DNA from: Bacillota bacterium
GTDB lineage: Bacteria > Bacillota > Clostridia > Christensenellales > UMGS416
Assembly: GCA_023409755.1 (NCBI GenBank)
Contig: JAEYRA010000124.1
Span: 1 to 7,217, forward strand
Direction of reading: 5' to 3'
DNA length: 7,217 nucleotides
Position 1 is the first letter of the stretch; every line of letters begins with the position of its first letter. The position numbers and the translations under genes were made by a program. Below the pieces are notes generated by a model, which did no database searches, was not told where the DNA came from, and saw only the letters and a program-made list of their open reading frames with translations. Below, piece after piece: positions 5,561 through 7,217 of the stretch.

Positions 5561-6502
5561 ATGCTGAACATCCGCAAGTGTGCGATCGTTGGGGCCGGGT
5601 TCGTGGGGTCCACATCGGCTTTTGCCCTGCTGCAGGGCGGGCTGTTTTCTGAGATTGTACTCATTGACGTCAATCGGAAAAAGGCTGAAGGCGAGGCCAT
5701 GGATCTCAACCACGGTATTTCCTTCACCCAACCGGCGAAGCTGTATGCCGGGGAATACGACGACCTGGCCGATGCGGCACTCGTGATCCTGGCTGCCGGA
5801 GCCAACCAGCAACCCGGTGAGACACGGCTTGACCTGCTGCACAAGAACGCGGAGGTGTTCCGCAGTGTGGTGGCAGAGATCGTACGCCGCAACCGAGACT
5901 GTATTCTGCTGGTGGTGACCAACCCCGTGGATGTGCTAACCTGGGCCACATTGAACTATTCGGGGTTCCCGCCTGAGCGGGTGCTGGGTTCGGGCACGGT
6001 ACTCGATACAGCCCGGCTCAAATTTCTGCTGGGGGAGCGGTTTGGCGTGGACAGCCGTAACATCCACGCCTACATCATCGGCGAACACGGCGACAGCGAG
6101 CTGCCCTTGTGGTCCACGGCCAATGTGGGCGGAGTCGATCTAAAAGACTTCTGCGCCGACTGCGGACAATGTGACGATCTCGCCTGCCTGCGGGAAGTGT
6201 TTGAGGAGACCAGGACGAGCGCTTACCGCATCATTGAGGGCAAAGGTGCAACCTACTACGCCGTAGCTTTGGCAGTCCGGCGTATCGCCGAGGCCATCGT
6301 GCGGGACGAGCGGTCCATCCTGACAGTCTCTTGCCTGCTGCAGGGGCAGTATGGGCTGCGGGATGTCTGCGTGGGTGTGCCGGCCATCGTGGGCAGCGGC
6401 GGGGTAGGCAAAGTGCTTGATCTCAAGGTGTCTCAGGAGGAACTGGCCGGGCTTCGCCACTCTGCCCAGGTGCTGCGGGACACCTACCCCGCCCTGGAAT
6501 GA
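5561..6502 (+). CDS. ldh: L-lactate dehydrogenase (NAD-dependent)
   Basis: A 313-aa cytoplasmic enzyme that reduces pyruvate to L-lactate with NADH, regenerating NAD+ in fermentation. The Rossmann motif GAGFVGS (11-17) and Asp36 bind NAD. The substrate loop GANQQPGETR (80-89) has Gln83 where malate dehydrogenases have Arg, plus Arg89. Asn121 (TNPVD), the Asp149/Arg152 pair (DTAR) and catalytic His176 (GEHGD) complete the active site. At the fructose-1,6-bisphosphate site of Bacillus enzymes, His169 aligns with His188, but Lys154 replaces Arg173, so activation is uncertain. An odd segment at 198-209 has four cysteines (C-x2-C-x2-C-x4-C). I chose the ATG at 5561 because AAAGGAG (5546-5552) is 8 nt upstream. 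An in-frame GTG at 5534 has no comparable site. No clear promoter was found between 5479 and 5545. Confidence 0.93.
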   Translation: MLNIRKCAIVGAGFVGSTSAFALLQGGLFSEIVLIDVNRKKAEGEAMDLNHGISFTQPAKLYAGEYDDLADAALVILAAGANQQPGETRLDLLHKNAEVFRSVVAEIVRRNRDCILLVVTNPVDVLTWATLNYSGFPPERVLGSGTVLDTARLKFLLGERFGVDSRNIHAYIIGEHGDSELPLWSTANVGGVDLKDFCADCGQCDDLACLREVFEETRTSAYRIIEGKGATYYAVALAVRRIAEAIVRDERSILTVSCLLQGQYGLRDVCVGVPAIVGSGGVGKVLDLKVSQEELAGLRHSAQVLRDTYPALE

Positions 6503-6513
6503 AGAGTGATGAC

Positions 6514-6553
6514 GGCAATAACGGCCTGGGCATTGCCCCAGGCCGTTATTGCC
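6514..6553. terminator. long hairpin shared by convergent ldh and the secreted-protein gene
   Basis: A perfect 17-bp stem (6514-6530 with 6537-6553) carries a 6-nt loop and lies between two converging genes, 12 nt after the ldh stop and 16 nt beyond the stop of the minus-strand gene. For the plus strand a TTTT (6564-6567) follows only after 10 nt. The minus strand has a modest T/C-rich tail. It is best read as a bidirectional terminator or transcript-end barrier. Confidence 0.75.
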
Positions 6554-6569
6554 TGATCCCTGGTTTTCG

Positions 6570-7106
6570 TTACAGATGCTTCTCCAGCTTCTCCTGGAGC
6601 TCTGCAAGGCGTTGGTCAGCCTCCTGCTGGGTCAGCTTTCCATCCTTCACCTTGGATTGCAGATGCTCCTTCATGCGTTCGGTGGCCTCCAACTTCAGGT
6701 TGTCGAGCTTGCCTTCACTGGCGGCCAACTCCCACACAGTCATGTGGGCCTTCTCGCAGGCCTGGCGCACCTCTTCGGTGGTGCGGCCGGTCAGGGCTGC
6801 ATATTCTTTCATCAACCGCTTCTCACGGTCATTGGCGCCGTCCCTCATGGGTTTGGCCCGGTTGGCAAAGCGCTCATACACCACGTCATCGGTGCTCTTC
6901 TGGGCTTCTTCGGTGAGTTTCGCCACCCGATCGTCGGCCTCGGCACGGGTCAGTTTCCCGTCCTGCACCATCCGGTCAGTCAGCGCCTTGTGGAAGTCGA
7001 TCCATTTCTGTTCAATATTGGATACGTTGCCGGCGGCAAATGCCGTCGACGGCGCTGCCAACAGACCCACGGCCACCAGCGTCAACGCGCCCTTTTTCCA
7101 CTGCAT
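6570..7106 (-). CDS. secreted protein with two YckD/DUF2680-like repeats, function unknown
   Basis: A 178-aa exported protein. A signal peptide is clear: MQWKK, a hydrophobic core (7-18) and a likely cleavage at AFA-A/G near residue 25, with no lipobox cysteine. The mature part is highly charged and helical. Two related segments, 44-66 and 150-172, share V-x-DGKLT-x2-EAD-x-R-x-A-x-L-x-E (13 of 23 positions identical) and resemble the short helical repeats of YckD/DUF2680 and SHOCT-type proteins. Between them lies a conserved-looking stretch, YAALTGRTTEEVRQA (102-116) and MTVWELAASEGKLDNLK (122-138). The ATG at 7106 has GGAGG 7 nt upstream and begins exactly at the signal peptide. An upstream in-frame TTG (7169) would bury the signal and lacks a ribosome site. 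The role is unknown; an extracytoplasmic location is well supported. Confidence 0.8.
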   Translation of the reverse strand: MQWKKGALTLVAVGLLAAPSTAFAAGNVSNIEQKWIDFHKALTDRMVQDGKLTRAEADDRVAKLTEEAQKSTDDVVYERFANRAKPMRDGANDREKRLMKEYAALTGRTTEEVRQACEKAHMTVWELAASEGKLDNLKLEATERMKEHLQSKVKDGKLTQQEADQRLAELQEKLEKHL

Positions 7107-7217
7107 GCTCCCACCTCCGCTATTTTTTGTCTGCGCGCTTTTCCCGTCACCTCCTCGTTTGATTTTCAATCTAGTTTGTCCGCCTGCCTCAAAATGGACC
7201 GGTCAAATTCTGATGCT
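7107..7217 (-). promoter_or_regulatory. upstream region of the secreted-protein gene with an unused perfect SD
   Basis: Minus-strand reading gives AGGAGGTGA (complement of 7147-7155), a full anti-16S match, but no ATG, GTG or TTG follows at usable distance. The true start lies 40 nt further on with its own SD. TTGACC (complement of 7201-7206) could be a -35, but no -10 is found at 16-18 bp. An 8-bp palindrome, GACCGGTC (7197-7204), overlaps it. Confidence 0.3.

Noticed and set aside
6573..6986. EF-hand calcium sites in the secreted protein, tempting beside a Ca2+-type ATPase in the window
   Set aside because: DG-x-L-x3-E fits the second half of an EF loop, but loop positions 1 and 3 are Arg/Val and Ser/Val instead of acidic residues.
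1..7217. Mobile elements, CRISPR arrays, tRNA/rRNA genes, toxin-antitoxin or defence systems
   Set aside because: No transposase or integrase, terminal repeats, regularly spaced repeats, tRNA-like cloverleaf or defence domains were seen on either strand.

Overview
The window looks like chromosome from an anaerobic, fairly high-G+C Bacillota, most likely a Clostridia (Oscillospirales-like) gut-type fermenter. The evidence is strong purine-rich Shine-Dalgarno (SD) sites, a TTG start, a one-cluster clostridial ferredoxin, an L-lactate dehydrogenase, Rho-independent terminators, and AT-rich spacers between GC-rich genes. Genus-level placement is inference only.

Layout. (1) 1-415: a gene-free, partly AT-rich leader with several hairpins. 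(2) 416-4088, plus strand: a probable three-gene operon of mntP (manganese exporter), a P-type IIA Ca2+/Mn2+-type ATPase starting at a TTG, and a small two-helix membrane protein with a C-terminal zinc ribbon. A strong terminator (4109-4136) closes it. (3) 4137-5045, plus strand: an AT-rich spacer with a good extended -10 promoter, a GNAT acetyltransferase, and a 12-bp terminator-like hairpin. (4) 5141-5478, minus strand: a 62-aa ferredoxin with its own terminator and a possible promoter. (5) 5561-6553, plus strand: L-lactate dehydrogenase, ending in a perfect 17-bp hairpin. (6) 6570-7106, minus strand: a secreted protein with two YckD/DUF2680-like repeats, converging on the ldh hairpin.

How the genes fit together. 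mntP and the ATPase are both divalent-cation transporters. In other Bacillota these two kinds of gene are often controlled by manganese-sensing yybP-ykoY riboswitches, so the operon probably protects against excess cytosolic Mn2+ and/or Ca2+. The leader is structured, but I could not match it to the yybP-ykoY consensus. Ferredoxin and L-LDH lie back to back and both belong to anaerobic redox metabolism, but nothing shows that they are co-regulated. The acetyltransferase and the secreted repeat protein are separate single-gene units.

I see no mobile element, CRISPR array, tRNA or rRNA, and no convincing new multi-gene system. The items most worth a second look are the mntP leader, the cysteine cluster inside L-LDH, the zinc-ribbon membrane protein in the cation-efflux operon, and the duplicated repeat in the secreted protein.
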